Source: Aequorivita sp. CIP111184 (GTDB taxonomy: Bacteria > Bacteroidota > Bacteroidia > Flavobacteriales > Flavobacteriaceae). From it: 64,000 nt of DNA. A program made the position numbers and the translations under genes. Positions within the stretch are counted from its first letter, which is position 1, and the number at the start of each line of letters is the position of its first letter. Of the stretch, positions 27,825 through 37,119 are shown in pieces. The stretch lies in contig NZ_UEFQ01000013.1 in the NCBI RefSeq assembly GCF_900489465.1, positions 186,001-250,000 of the forward strand, in the 5' to 3' direction. The notes beneath the pieces were generated by a model that saw only the letters and a program-made list of their open reading frames with translations, did not search any database and had not been told where the DNA came from.

Positions 27825-28547
27825 ATGAAAGTCATCAACCTTATTTCTGGTCCTCGAAATCTTTCCACGGCCTTAATGTATTCCTTTGCGCAGCGCGAAG
27901 ACATTACGGTTTTGGACGAGCCTTTTTACGGCTATTACCTTCAAAATGCTTTAATAGAAAACGAGCATCCTTCACAAAAGGAAATCCTACAAACCATGGA
28001 ATTGAAGGAAGAAAAAGTGGTTGAAGACATAAATTTACTTTCAGAAAAGAAAAATGTTTTCGTGAAAGGAATGGCTCATCATTATTTATCCGAAACTCCT
28101 TCTTTTATTTTGAATTGGGAAAATGTAATTCTGATTAGGCACCCTAAAAAGTTGATTGCATCCTTTTCAAAAGTAATCCACACACCAACTTTAGCGGACA
28201 TTGGTATCAAAAAAGCTTCAGAACTTTTTTTATTTCTGAAGAAAAACGGAAAAACCCCAATCGTGATTGATAGCGATGAACTTTTAAAAAATCCTAAAAC
28301 CTATTTAAAAAAACTTTGCGATTTACTGAAGATCCCCTTTTCAACAGCAATGCTCCATTGGGAAAAAGGCGGTATTTTGGAAGATGGCATTTGGGCAAAA
28401 CATTGGTATGGGAATGTGCATAATAGTGAAAGGTTTGCAATTCAAAAAAGCAGCTCACAGCCTTTGCCCAAACATTTGGAACCTTTACTGGATGAAGCTC
28501 TGCCTTATTATGAAACTTTAAAAAACAATATTTTAACCAACGATTGA
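27825..28547 (+). CDS. Sulfotransferase-like protein
   Basis: A 240-residue protein. The N terminus (INLISGPRNLSTALMYSF) has the 5'-phosphosulfate-binding loop of PAPS-dependent sulfotransferases, and NVILIRHPKKLIASFSKV matches the 3'-phosphate-binding region. So a sulfotransferase fold is well supported, though relatives are sometimes annotated from their aminotransferase neighbour. The stop is one base before the ATG of the class IV aminotransferase, implying tight coupling. The acceptor is unknown. Confidence 0.8.
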   Translation: MKVINLISGPRNLSTALMYSFAQREDITVLDEPFYGYYLQNALIENEHPSQKEILQTMELKEEKVVEDINLLSEKKNVFVKGMAHHYLSETPSFILNWENVILIRHPKKLIASFSKVIHTPTLADIGIKKASELFLFLKKNGKTPIVIDSDELLKNPKTYLKKLCDLLKIPFSTAMLHWEKGGILEDGIWAKHWYGNVHNSERFAIQKSSSQPLPKHLEPLLDEALPYYETLKNNILTND

Positions 28548-28548
28548 T

Positions 28549-29442
28549 ATGCTTCAAAAATCTAACCCCAAAAACGATAATATTCAAGTATTTATAAAAG
28601 ATAAACTATATCCGCGCAGCGAAGCAAAGGTTTCGGTTTTTGATAGCTCGGTGCAAGGTGGCGACGCCGTTTGGGAGGGGTTACGCGTCTATCCTGAAGG
28701 TGTAGTTTGTTTAGACAAACACTTAACACGTTTGCACGAATCTGCTAAAACATTAATGTTTGCTGATATCCCTTCTAAAGAATTCATAAAAAAAGCAATC
28801 AAGCAAACCCTCGATGCCAATAGAATGACTGATGATACACACATCCGTTTAACGTTGACTCGCGGTGAAAAAATTACCAGCGGGATGGATCCAAGATTGA
28901 ATCAAAGTGGTTCCTGCCTTATTGTTTTGGCAGAATGGAAACCTTTGGTTTACGACAATAACCACGGAATAAAAGTGATAAGCACCAGCCAGCGTCGCAA
29001 CTCACCGCAATTTTTGGATAGTAAAATCCACCATAACAACTTGCTCAATAATATTATTGCAAAAATACAGGCTAACGTTGCCGGAAAAGACGCTGGTTTA
29101 ATGCTGGACGATCGCGGTTTTATAGCTGAACTTAACGGCAGCAACCTTTTTATGGTAAAAAACGGAAAAGTCTTTACGCCTTTTGCGCACGCTTGTTTGC
29201 CTGGTATAACGCGAAATTCAGTTATTGAAATGTGCCAAAAAAATAACATAGAAATTACAGAAGCAGACATCACACTTTCACAATTCTACAATGCAGATGG
29301 TGTTCTAGCAACGGGAACAATGGGCGAACTTACACCTGTTGTTGAAATTGATGGAAGAAGTATTTCCAAAGAAAATACATATCAGAAAAAAATAATTGAA
29401 CTTTTCACAAAAGAAGTTCACGGGCTGTGTGAAAAGCTTTGA
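28549..29442 (+). CDS. Class IV aminotransferase (branched-chain/D-amino acid type)
   Basis: A 297-residue PLP enzyme. The catalytic lysine is expected in DSKIHHNNLLNN; AELNGSNLFMVKNGKV and GITRNSVIEM bind the cofactor phosphate, and GGDAVWEGLRVY is the family N-terminal signature. It is in the BCAT/D-amino acid aminotransferase/aminodeoxychorismate lyase fold, but substrate residues cannot be assigned by eye. The tight pairing with a sulfotransferase suggests it is not the housekeeping IlvE. Confidence 0.88.
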   Translation: MLQKSNPKNDNIQVFIKDKLYPRSEAKVSVFDSSVQGGDAVWEGLRVYPEGVVCLDKHLTRLHESAKTLMFADIPSKEFIKKAIKQTLDANRMTDDTHIRLTLTRGEKITSGMDPRLNQSGSCLIVLAEWKPLVYDNNHGIKVISTSQRRNSPQFLDSKIHHNNLLNNIIAKIQANVAGKDAGLMLDDRGFIAELNGSNLFMVKNGKVFTPFAHACLPGITRNSVIEMCQKNNIEITEADITLSQFYNADGVLATGTMGELTPVVEIDGRSISKENTYQKKIIELFTKEVHGLCEKL

Positions 29443-29517
29443 TTCTGTTTGACTTTCTAGCGTTTAAAAATCTATTGGGCTAATTACTAAAAATCTTCAT
29501 TTTTTTAAAGATTGGGG

Positions 29518-29549
29518 TTGCAATTTTCATTCAGAAAAAACTATCTTTG
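29518..29549 (+). promoter_or_regulatory. Promoter of atpD-atpC
   Basis: TTG at 29518-29520, a 21-base spacer and TATCTTTG at 29542-29549 match the Bacteroidota consensus. The start codon is 62 bases further on. Confidence 0.75.
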
Positions 29550-29595
29550 CACCGTTCAAAACAGGGGTGGTTTTTTCGCCCTTAGATAACTATAA

Positions 29596-31116
<1,521 letters not shown>

Positions 31117-31133
31117 AATAGTAATTAGAAGTT

Positions 31134-31179
31134 AGTATTGAGTATTTTACTCAATATTAATTTCTCAATACTCAATACT
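31134..31179 (+). repeat. Competing inverted repeats between atpD and atpC
   Basis: TATTGAGTA (31136-31144) pairs with TACTCAATA (31148-31156). The overlapping AGTATTGAG (31134-31142) also has two exact partners, CTCAATACT at 31164-31172 and 31171-31179. The segment fills most of the 69-base atpD-atpC gap. Confidence 0.7.
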
Positions 31180-31185
31180 TAATAT

Positions 31186-31461
31186 ATGTACTTAGAAATA
31201 GTAACCCCCGAAGCATCCTTAGTTGCTGGAGAAGTAGAAAGCATAACAGTTCCTGGCGTGGAAGGAGAATTCCAAATGTTGAATAACCACGCTCCTATTG
31301 TTTCCGTTTTGCAAGAAGGAAAAGTGAAATTCAAAGGAAACCCAACCATTGCGGAAGGATTTCAAAAAAAATTCACCCAAGAAGATGGAAAATGGGTGCT
31401 GCAAATTTCTGGCGGAACCGTAGAGTGCAACAATAACAGAGTTATGGTTCTGGCTGATTAA
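31186..31461 (+). CDS. atpC: ATP synthase F1 subunit epsilon
   Basis: A 91-residue protein consisting of the N-terminal beta-sandwich domain (MYLEIVTPEASLVAGEVESI, GEFQMLNNHAPIVSVLQEG). The C-terminal helical hairpin of longer bacterial epsilon subunits, which inhibits ATP hydrolysis, is missing, as is usual in Bacteroidota. Follows atpD and precedes a strong terminator. Confidence 0.95.
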   Translation: MYLEIVTPEASLVAGEVESITVPGVEGEFQMLNNHAPIVSVLQEGKVKFKGNPTIAEGFQKKFTQEDGKWVLQISGGTVECNNNRVMVLAD

Positions 31462-31486
31462 ACTATTTAAAATTTAAAAAAATCAC

Positions 31487-31521
31487 ATCCCAAATTCCTA
31501 ATTATGGAATTTGGGATTTTT
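31487..31521 (+). terminator. Terminator of atpDC
   Basis: A 12-bp perfect stem (ATCCCAAATTCC, 31487-31498, with 31506-31517) with a 7-base loop and a T run. Confidence 0.9.
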
Positions 31522-31596
31522 TGTTTTGTTTAAAACCTTAAAGTTATATTAACATTGACCCAACCAATACATTGAGATTTGTAAATTTGTCAGTTG

Positions 31597-32460
31597 ATGA
31601 AAACTATGCAGCTACAGCAAATTGATAGGGTAAAAACCATTACCAAAGAAGATTTTCTCAAAAACTATTTTAAACCCCAAAAACCTGTCGTTATTGAAAG
31701 GTTTGTAGAGGATTGGCCTGCATTTACAAAATGGAACCTTGATTATATGGCCGATGTTGCAGGAGAAACAATGGTTCCGCTCTATGACAACCGCCCAGTG
31801 AGCCATAAAGATGGCTTTAATGAGCCTCACGCGAAAATGAAAATGCGCGATTATGTGGAACTTTTAAAAAAGGAACCCACCAAATACCGCATCTTTCTTT
31901 GGAATATTTTAAAAGAAGTACCACAACTTCAAAACGATTTTAGTTATCCAGATTTTGGACTGAAACTAATGAAAAGCTTACCAATGCTTTTCTTCGGAGG
32001 AAAGGATTCTTATACTTTTATGCATCACGATATCGATTTGGCAAATATATTTCACTTTCACTTTGAGGGGAAAAAAGAGGTAATCCTCTTTGACCAAAAG
32101 CAAAACGATTATTTATACAAAATTCCACATTCTTTAATTACGCGGGAAGACATAGATTTCCACAATCCCGATTACGTAAAATGGCCTGCACTGAAGAAAG
32201 CAAAAGGGTACATCGCACATTTGGAACACGGCAACGTTTTATATATGCCTGAAGGTTATTGGCACTATATGCGGTACATAACTCCAGGGTTCTCTATGAG
32301 TTTGCGAGCCATTGCCAGAAACCCAAAAAATCTAGCAAAGGCAGTTTATAATATAACTGTTATGCGCTATTATGACCAATTGATGCGAAAACTAAAAGGC
32401 CAAAAATGGATTGATTGGAAAAATAAACAAGCTATTGTTCGCACTAACAAAGCGCTTTAA
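31597..32460 (+). CDS. Cupin-like/JmjC-domain protein
   Basis: A 287-residue protein from the ATG at 31597 (the TTG just before it is ignored). The double-stranded beta-helix carries FMHHDIDLANIFHFHFEG and EGYWHYM, giving the HxD...H iron ligands of 2-oxoglutarate-dependent JmjC/cupin_8 oxygenases. KPVVIERFVEDWPA is the usual N-terminal entry of the family. Such proteins hydroxylate protein side chains; the target here is unknown. Stands alone between atpC and recX. Confidence 0.85.
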   Translation: MKTMQLQQIDRVKTITKEDFLKNYFKPQKPVVIERFVEDWPAFTKWNLDYMADVAGETMVPLYDNRPVSHKDGFNEPHAKMKMRDYVELLKKEPTKYRIFLWNILKEVPQLQNDFSYPDFGLKLMKSLPMLFFGGKDSYTFMHHDIDLANIFHFHFEGKKEVILFDQKQNDYLYKIPHSLITREDIDFHNPDYVKWPALKKAKGYIAHLEHGNVLYMPEGYWHYMRYITPGFSMSLRAIARNPKNLAKAVYNITVMRYYDQLMRKLKGQKWIDWKNKQAIVRTNKAL

Positions 32461-32551
32461 TTTCAAAATTAAATTTATTTAAAATACTCATCTGCAATTG
32501 GTTATTAGCCAAAGACTTTGGTGGAAAAATAAATTATATTTGAAAATATCA

Positions 32552-33034
32552 CTACTTAGAAATTTCCCCAACTTTCCCATAAACCAACTCAGGTTCCCAC
32601 CCGCGATAAAAAAGATAATCTGCTAATTTCTTGCGTTTTTTCTGAAGGTTTTTTTCCGAAACCAATTGCTGCATTCGCTTTTCAGCCAAAGCTTCAAAGG
32701 TTTTGTAATATTCTGAATCTGGGATTTCCTTTAACGCAATTTTAATATTAAATTTTGAAATTTGACGCATTTTTAATTCATTCACAATCCTATTTCTTCC
32801 CCACTTTTTCGCTCTAAATTTTCCACGCGCAAAAGCTTGTGAGAAACGAGTTTCATTTAAAAAATTGTGCCGAATTAAATGATCGATTATTTGATCCACC
32901 GCTAGAGGAATCATCCGCATTTCATACAGTTTTTGATGCACTTCTTTATGGCAGCGCTCTTGGTAGGCGCAATAACGCTCCATTCTTTTGGTGGCTTCTT
33001 CAACTGTGTATGTTTTATGGGAATTTAGGTTCAT
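32552..33034 (-). CDS. recX: RecX family regulator of RecA
   Basis: A 160-residue protein of three-helix repeats. TVEEATKRMERYCAYQERC, QIIDHLIRHNFLNETRFSQAFARGKFRAKKWGRNRI and the C-terminal DYLFYRGWEPELV are diagnostic of RecX, which binds RecA filaments and limits them. recA is not adjacent here. The gene follows rng on the same strand, beyond the rng terminator. Confidence 0.92.
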   Translation of the reverse strand: MNLNSHKTYTVEEATKRMERYCAYQERCHKEVHQKLYEMRMIPLAVDQIIDHLIRHNFLNETRFSQAFARGKFRAKKWGRNRIVNELKMRQISKFNIKIALKEIPDSEYYKTFEALAEKRMQQLVSEKNLQKKRKKLADYLFYRGWEPELVYGKVGEISK

Positions 33035-33062
33035 TATGTTTAAATGAAATTTTCATAAAAAT

Positions 33063-33090
33063 AGTTCTCGACTGCGCTCGAACTGACAGT
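33063..33090. repeat. REP-like intergenic element
   Basis: The segment around TCTCGACTGCGCTCGAACTG is GC-rich against an AT-rich background and nearly palindromic. It resembles short interspersed repeats often seen between genes in Flavobacteriaceae. One copy only in this window. Confidence 0.45.
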
Positions 33091-33098
33091 AAAACTAA

Positions 33099-33132
33099 CA
33101 AAAAAACCCCTTCAAAATTAATTGAAGGGGTT
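33099..33132 (-). terminator. Terminator of rng
   Basis: On the minus strand AACCCCTTCAA pairs with TTGAAGGGGTT (33105-33115 with 33122-33132), loop of six, then a T run reading leftward. It lies five bases beyond the rng stop. Confidence 0.9.
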
Positions 33133-33136
33133 CTGA

Positions 33137-34681
33137 TTATTTTATCAATTCACCGTCTTTGTCGTTGAAATGATATTCGAGATACGTATACGCATCACGA
33201 GGTTGGATTTTTACCCATTTTTTGTGCTCCAAAAACCATTTGGTTCGCACACTTGGGAAACCTTTTGTTAAAAAGGCTGCTATAAACGGATGTGTATTTA
33301 AAGTAATCTTTTTATAATCTTTTTTGAAAAGGCGTTTTACCTCTTCATTTATCCTATTTATAACAATGATAGGCGCTTCAATTTCCCCATCAATCACATT
33401 GCTGGGATCTTCTTCACGGGTCTTGATGTTCATCTCTGGCCTAACACGTTGGCGGGTTATTTGTATTAACCCAAATTTGCTTGGTGGTAGAATTTTGTGC
33501 TTTGCTCTGTCATCCTTCATTTCGTCACGAAGGTGATTGTAGAGTTGTTTACGGTGATTGGCATTAGCCAAATCAATAAAATCAATCACAATAATTCCCC
33601 CCATATCGCGCAACCTTAGCTGTCTTGCCACCTCAGTAGCTGCAATCATATTCACTTCCAGCGCGGTGCCTTCTTGTGTTTTTTGCTTGTTGCTTCGGTT
33701 ACCGCTGTTCACGTCTATTACGTGCATTGCTTCGGTATGTTCAATTACCAAATAAGCTCCTTTGCTACCTGATACTGTTTTTCCGAAGGAAGTTTTAATC
33801 TGCCTCTCGATGCCGAATTTTTCAAACATCGGAACATTGGAATCATAGAACTTTACGATATTGTCTTTTTTTGGTGCAATTTCCTGCACATAATCTTTTA
33901 TTTGCAAGTATAGGGTCTCATCGTCAATATGTATTGCAGAAAATGAATCGTTAAACATATCACGGATGATAGAGGCTCCCCTGTTTAGCTCGCTCAGCAC
34001 TTTTGAAGGGTGGTGCGCTCCCTGTAGCTTCTTACACATCGCTGTCCAGCGCTCTATAAGATTTTGTAAGTCTTTGTCCAGTTCTGCTACTTTTTTGCCC
34101 TCGGCTACGGTGCGTATAATTACGCCAAATCCTTTTGGTTTAATACTTGTTATCAAGCGTTTTAACCTATCTTTTTCTTCGTTGCTTTCTATTTTTTGTG
34201 AAACAGAAACGCGATCGGAAAAGGGAACCAAAACTATATATCTTCCAGCTATAGAAAGCTCGGAACTAATACGTGGTCCTTTTGTGGATATGGGTTCTTT
34301 TACAATTTGAACCAAGATGGATTGATTGCTTTTTAAGGCATCATTTAAATTGCCATGCTTATCAATCTCTTTTTCAAATGGAAAATTATTTAAGGAATAA
34401 TCTTTTAATTTACCTGAACTTACGCTTTTAACAAATTTTAATTGTGAAAGCACTTTTGGCCCGAGGTCGTGATAGTGTAAAAAACCATCTTTCTCGTAAC
34501 CAACGTTCACAAATGCGGCATTAAGCCCAGGTACTGTTTTACGAATTTTGGCGAGAAATATGTCGCCTACCGTAAAATTATTACCTTCTTCTTCTTTGTG
34601 AAGTTCTATAAGTTTTCCATCCTTCAAAAGGGCAAAATCAACTTCTTGTGAACCGGATCTAATAAATAATTCGTTGTTCAC
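33137..34681 (-). CDS. rng: Ribonuclease G/E family endoribonuclease
   Basis: A 514-residue endoribonuclease for rRNA and mRNA processing. An S1 domain lies near residues 35-125 (GDIFLAKIRKTVPGLNAAFVNVG), and the catalytic metal ligands are in MHVIDVNSGNRS and VIDFIDLAN. The QITRQRVRP block closes the catalytic core. The zinc-link CPxC motif of RNase E is absent, as is the long degradosome scaffold, so this is RNase G-like. The start codon is GTG at 34681. Upstream on the same strand lie the 30-residue basic protein and HU. Confidence 0.95.
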   Translation of the reverse strand: MNNELFIRSGSQEVDFALLKDGKLIELHKEEEGNNFTVGDIFLAKIRKTVPGLNAAFVNVGYEKDGFLHYHDLGPKVLSQLKFVKSVSSGKLKDYSLNNFPFEKEIDKHGNLNDALKSNQSILVQIVKEPISTKGPRISSELSIAGRYIVLVPFSDRVSVSQKIESNEEKDRLKRLITSIKPKGFGVIIRTVAEGKKVAELDKDLQNLIERWTAMCKKLQGAHHPSKVLSELNRGASIIRDMFNDSFSAIHIDDETLYLQIKDYVQEIAPKKDNIVKFYDSNVPMFEKFGIERQIKTSFGKTVSGSKGAYLVIEHTEAMHVIDVNSGNRSNKQKTQEGTALEVNMIAATEVARQLRLRDMGGIIVIDFIDLANANHRKQLYNHLRDEMKDDRAKHKILPPSKFGLIQITRQRVRPEMNIKTREEDPSNVIDGEIEAPIIVINRINEEVKRLFKKDYKKITLNTHPFIAAFLTKGFPSVRTKWFLEHKKWVKIQPRDAYTYLEYHFNDKDGELIK

Positions 34682-34880
34682 GGTATATTAATTTTGTTGT
34701 CCCAACATAAAATTGGGACGAATTAAACAATGTTTTTTACAGATTTTATATAAAATCCGGCGAAACTACACCAAAACCAAAAGCCGGCTGCTGCAATCTC
34801 ATTTTCAAAGAACGCTTTTTCGTTTGTTTTATTCGGAAATTGGCCCCAAAAGACGAAATTTCCAAAATACTTTTAAAACA

Positions 34881-34908
34881 GAAAAAGTAGTTTAGAAACT
34901 ACTTTTTC
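34881..34908 (-). terminator. 13-bp hairpin overlapping the end of the small basic gene
   Basis: GAAAAAGTAGTTT (34881-34893) and AAACTACTTTTTC (34896-34908) are perfect inverted repeats separated by two bases. On the minus strand the first arm encodes the last Lys codons and TAG stop of the small gene. It may act as a processing site or attenuator before rng, since the next gene is on the same strand. Confidence 0.6.
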
Positions 34909-34991
34909 TTTTTGTGGCGGTTAGCGCGACGTCTTTTCTTGCGCTTGTGAGTCGCTACCTTATGTCTTTTTCTTTTTTTACCACTTGGCAT
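34899..34991 (-). CDS. 30-residue highly basic protein, candidate small ribosomal protein
   Basis: A 93-base frame from ATG at 34991 to TAG at 34899. The product starts MPSGKKRKRHKVATHKRKKR and is about two thirds Lys, Arg and His, with a net charge near +20. The composition and the position between HU and rng suggest a ribosome- or RNA-bound peptide. A Flavobacteriia-specific ribosomal protein named bL38 has been described from the Flavobacterium johnsoniae ribosome structure; I cannot confirm from memory that this is it. Thx-type small subunit peptides are the other possibility. The frame uses good codons and has no competing gene on the other strand. Confidence 0.75.
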   Translation of the reverse strand: MPSGKKRKRHKVATHKRKKRRRANRHKKKK

Positions 34992-35047
34992 ACTAAAGTC
35001 TTTTATTAATGTCCCGAATTTACTTCAAGGACGGGTTATTATTCTTA

Positions 35048-35338
35048 TTATTTAACGTCCACGTTGGTTTTTACACCTTCAACAAATACTTTTGCAGGTT
35101 TAAAAGCCGGAATATTGTGGGCTGGTATTTTAATAGTTGTGTTTTTTGAAATATTTCTTCCAGTTTTTTCAGCTCTTGTTTTAATTATAAAGCTTCCAAA
35201 ACCTCTTAAATAAACATTGTCACCACCTTCTAATGAATTTTTCACTTCATTCATAAAGGTTTCAACTGTAGCTTGAACTTCATTCTTTTCCATTCCTAAT
35301 TTTTCTGAAATTTTCGCTACGATATCTGCTTTCGTCAT
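35048..35338 (-). CDS. hup: HU family DNA-binding protein
   Basis: A 96-residue histone-like protein. MTKADIVAKISEKLG, the GFGSFIIKTRAEKTGRN arm entry and the IPAFKPAKVF C-terminal block are those of HU/IHF proteins. It bends and compacts DNA. It carries a good promoter at 35390-35421 and is followed on the same strand by the 30-residue basic gene after 56 bases. Confidence 0.95.
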   Translation of the reverse strand: MTKADIVAKISEKLGMEKNEVQATVETFMNEVKNSLEGGDNVYLRGFGSFIIKTRAEKTGRNISKNTTIKIPAHNIPAFKPAKVFVEGVKTNVDVK

Positions 35339-35389
35339 TACTTTTAATTTTTAATTAATTTTCTTTTACTAGATTTTTTTTAGAGACCG

Positions 35390-35421
35390 CAAATATACAT
35401 ATTTTAAAATCAATAATTCAA
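35390..35421 (-). promoter_or_regulatory. Promoter of the HU gene
   Basis: Read on the minus strand: TTG (35421-35419), a 21-base spacer and TATATTTG (35397-35390), about 50 bases before the ATG at 35338. Confidence 0.7.
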
Positions 35422-35467
35422 ACCTTAATCCTTTAAAATTTAAAGGTATATAGATTAATTTTACTCA

Positions 35468-36532
35468 ATGCCTAAAATAGCACCTCCTTTTTCCAATAAA
35501 CTCATTTCGTGGTATTTACAAAACAAACGTGATTTGCCGTGGCGAAATACTGTGAATCCTTACAACATTTGGCTTTCAGAAATCATGCTTCAACAAACCA
35601 GAGTTTCGCAAGGTTTGCCCTACTATTTAAAGTTTACGGAAGCCTATCCAAAAGTTGAGGATTTGGCTAACGCCCCCGAAGATGAAGTTTTAAAACTTTG
35701 GCAAGGTTTGGGCTATTATTCCCGCGCCCGAAACTTGCACGCCTCTGCAAAAATGGTTTCAGAAGAAATGAACGGCATATTCCCAAACAACTATAAAGAT
35801 CTATTGAAACTTAAAGGCGTGGGCGATTATACAGCCAGTGCCATCGCAAGCATTTCTTTCAATAAGCCCGAAGCCGTAGTTGACGGAAACGTGTATCGGG
35901 TGCTCTCTCGCTTTTTTGGAATTTCTACTCCTATTAATATAACCGCTGGCCAAAAAGAATTTAAACAACTTGCGCAACAGCTAATAGATAAAGAACAACC
36001 AGGTACTTTTAACCAAGCTATTATGGAGTTTGGCGCGCGTTTCTGCGTTCCGCAAAGCCCTGATTGTGAAAACTGTATTTTCAATGATAGTTGCGTGGCT
36101 TTTCAACAGAAAAAAGTTGCGGACCTTCCTGTGAAAATAAAAGCGAAGCCCGTTAAAAAAAGATATTTCAACTATTTGGTTATCATTTCCGAAAATGAGC
36201 AAACAATCCTGCAACAGCGAACTGGAAAAGGAATTTGGCAGAAGCTATACGAATTTCCGCTAATTGAAACTGCAGAGGAAATAAATCTTTCAAGCTTACT
36301 AAAACTTGAACAGTTTGATAATTTCTCCAAAAATTTGAACATTGAAAAGATTTCGCTTTTTAATGAAAAGAAATTAATACACAAACTTTCACATCAACAT
36401 CTACATACACGTTTTTGGATTGTTGAAACTGCGGGAGAAGCTGAAAGCACTGTTCCTGTTTCAGAAATTGCCAATTATGCAGTACCTGTTTTGATTGCGG
36501 ATTTTGTTTCAGAATTTTTTGAAAATTATTGA
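35468..36532 (+). CDS. mutY: A/G-specific adenine glycosylase
   Basis: A 354-residue repair enzyme removing adenine opposite 8-oxoguanine. The catalytic Glu is in LSEIMLQQTRV, the helix-hairpin-helix is LKGVGDYTASAIAS, and the catalytic Asp is in VVDGNVYRVLSRF. The [4Fe-4S] cluster loop has Cys-x6-Cys-x2-Cys-x5-Cys (CVPQSPDCENCIFNDSC). A C-terminal NUDIX-like domain (from about residue 230, LVIISENEQTILQQRTGKGIW) recognises 8-oxoG. Upstream of ssb and the gld genes, an order I recall as common in Flavobacteriia. Confidence 0.97.
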   Translation: MPKIAPPFSNKLISWYLQNKRDLPWRNTVNPYNIWLSEIMLQQTRVSQGLPYYLKFTEAYPKVEDLANAPEDEVLKLWQGLGYYSRARNLHASAKMVSEEMNGIFPNNYKDLLKLKGVGDYTASAIASISFNKPEAVVDGNVYRVLSRFFGISTPINITAGQKEFKQLAQQLIDKEQPGTFNQAIMEFGARFCVPQSPDCENCIFNDSCVAFQQKKVADLPVKIKAKPVKKRYFNYLVIISENEQTILQQRTGKGIWQKLYEFPLIETAEEINLSSLLKLEQFDNFSKNLNIEKISLFNEKKLIHKLSHQHLHTRFWIVETAGEAESTVPVSEIANYAVPVLIADFVSEFFENY

Positions 36533-36611
36533 TTTTCCTTACTTTAATAGTAACGCACGAAATCATTTCATATAAAAATTTAAAAAATACTTATATTTAA
36601 AACGCAAAATC

Positions 36612-36619
36612 TACCTTTG
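36612..36619 (+). promoter_or_regulatory. Candidate -7 box of ssb
   Basis: TACCTTTG fits TAnnTTTG, 24 bases before the ssb ATG. No TTG at the usual distance upstream. Confidence 0.4.
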
Positions 36620-36642
36620 CACAAATTGAAAAAGAAACGATT

Positions 36643-37098
36643 ATGAGTGGAACATTGAACAAAGTAATGTTGATTGGACATACCGGTGATGATGTGAAAA
36701 TGCATTATTTTGAGGGCGGAAACAGCTTGGGCCGTTTCCCACTTGCTACTAACGAAACCTATACAAACAAAACAACTAACGAGCGTGTAACCAATACAGA
36801 GTGGCACAATATTGTTGTACGAAATAAAGCCGCAGAGATTTGCGAAAAATATTTAAAAAAGGGTGACATGGTCTATATTGAAGGCCGACTTAAAACTCGC
36901 AAATGGCAAGATGATAAAGGTTTGGACAGATATAGCACAGAAATACACTGCACAGATTTCACTTTCTTGACACCAAAGGGTGATAGCAATAATTCTGTTA
37001 ATAATGGTTCAGGGCAAAATGCTCAAAAACCACAGCCTTCATCGGCACCTCAAAATAACAATTCAGTTTCTGAAGAAGAGGACGACCTTCCTTTTTAA
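36643..37098 (+). CDS. ssb: Single-stranded DNA-binding protein
   Basis: A 151-residue SSB. The OB fold runs from NKVMLIGHTGDDVKMHYFEGG to about residue 110 (WHNIVVRNKAAEICEKYLKKGDMVYIEGRLKTR). A Gln/Asn/Pro/Ser-rich linker then leads to the acidic tip EEEDDLPF, which recruits repair and replication partners. Directly precedes gldE (21 bases), likely in one transcript. Confidence 0.97.
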   Translation: MSGTLNKVMLIGHTGDDVKMHYFEGGNSLGRFPLATNETYTNKTTNERVTNTEWHNIVVRNKAAEICEKYLKKGDMVYIEGRLKTRKWQDDKGLDRYSTEIHCTDFTFLTPKGDSNNSVNNGSGQNAQKPQPSSAPQNNNSVSEEEDDLPF

Positions 37099-37119
37099 CG
37101 TTTAACTAAAACCAATAAC

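Noticed and set aside
34713..34895. 60-codon plus-strand frame between rng and the small basic gene
   Set aside because: Starts with TTG, no family resemblance, lies in the gap of a minus-strand gene group and ends in the hairpin arm.
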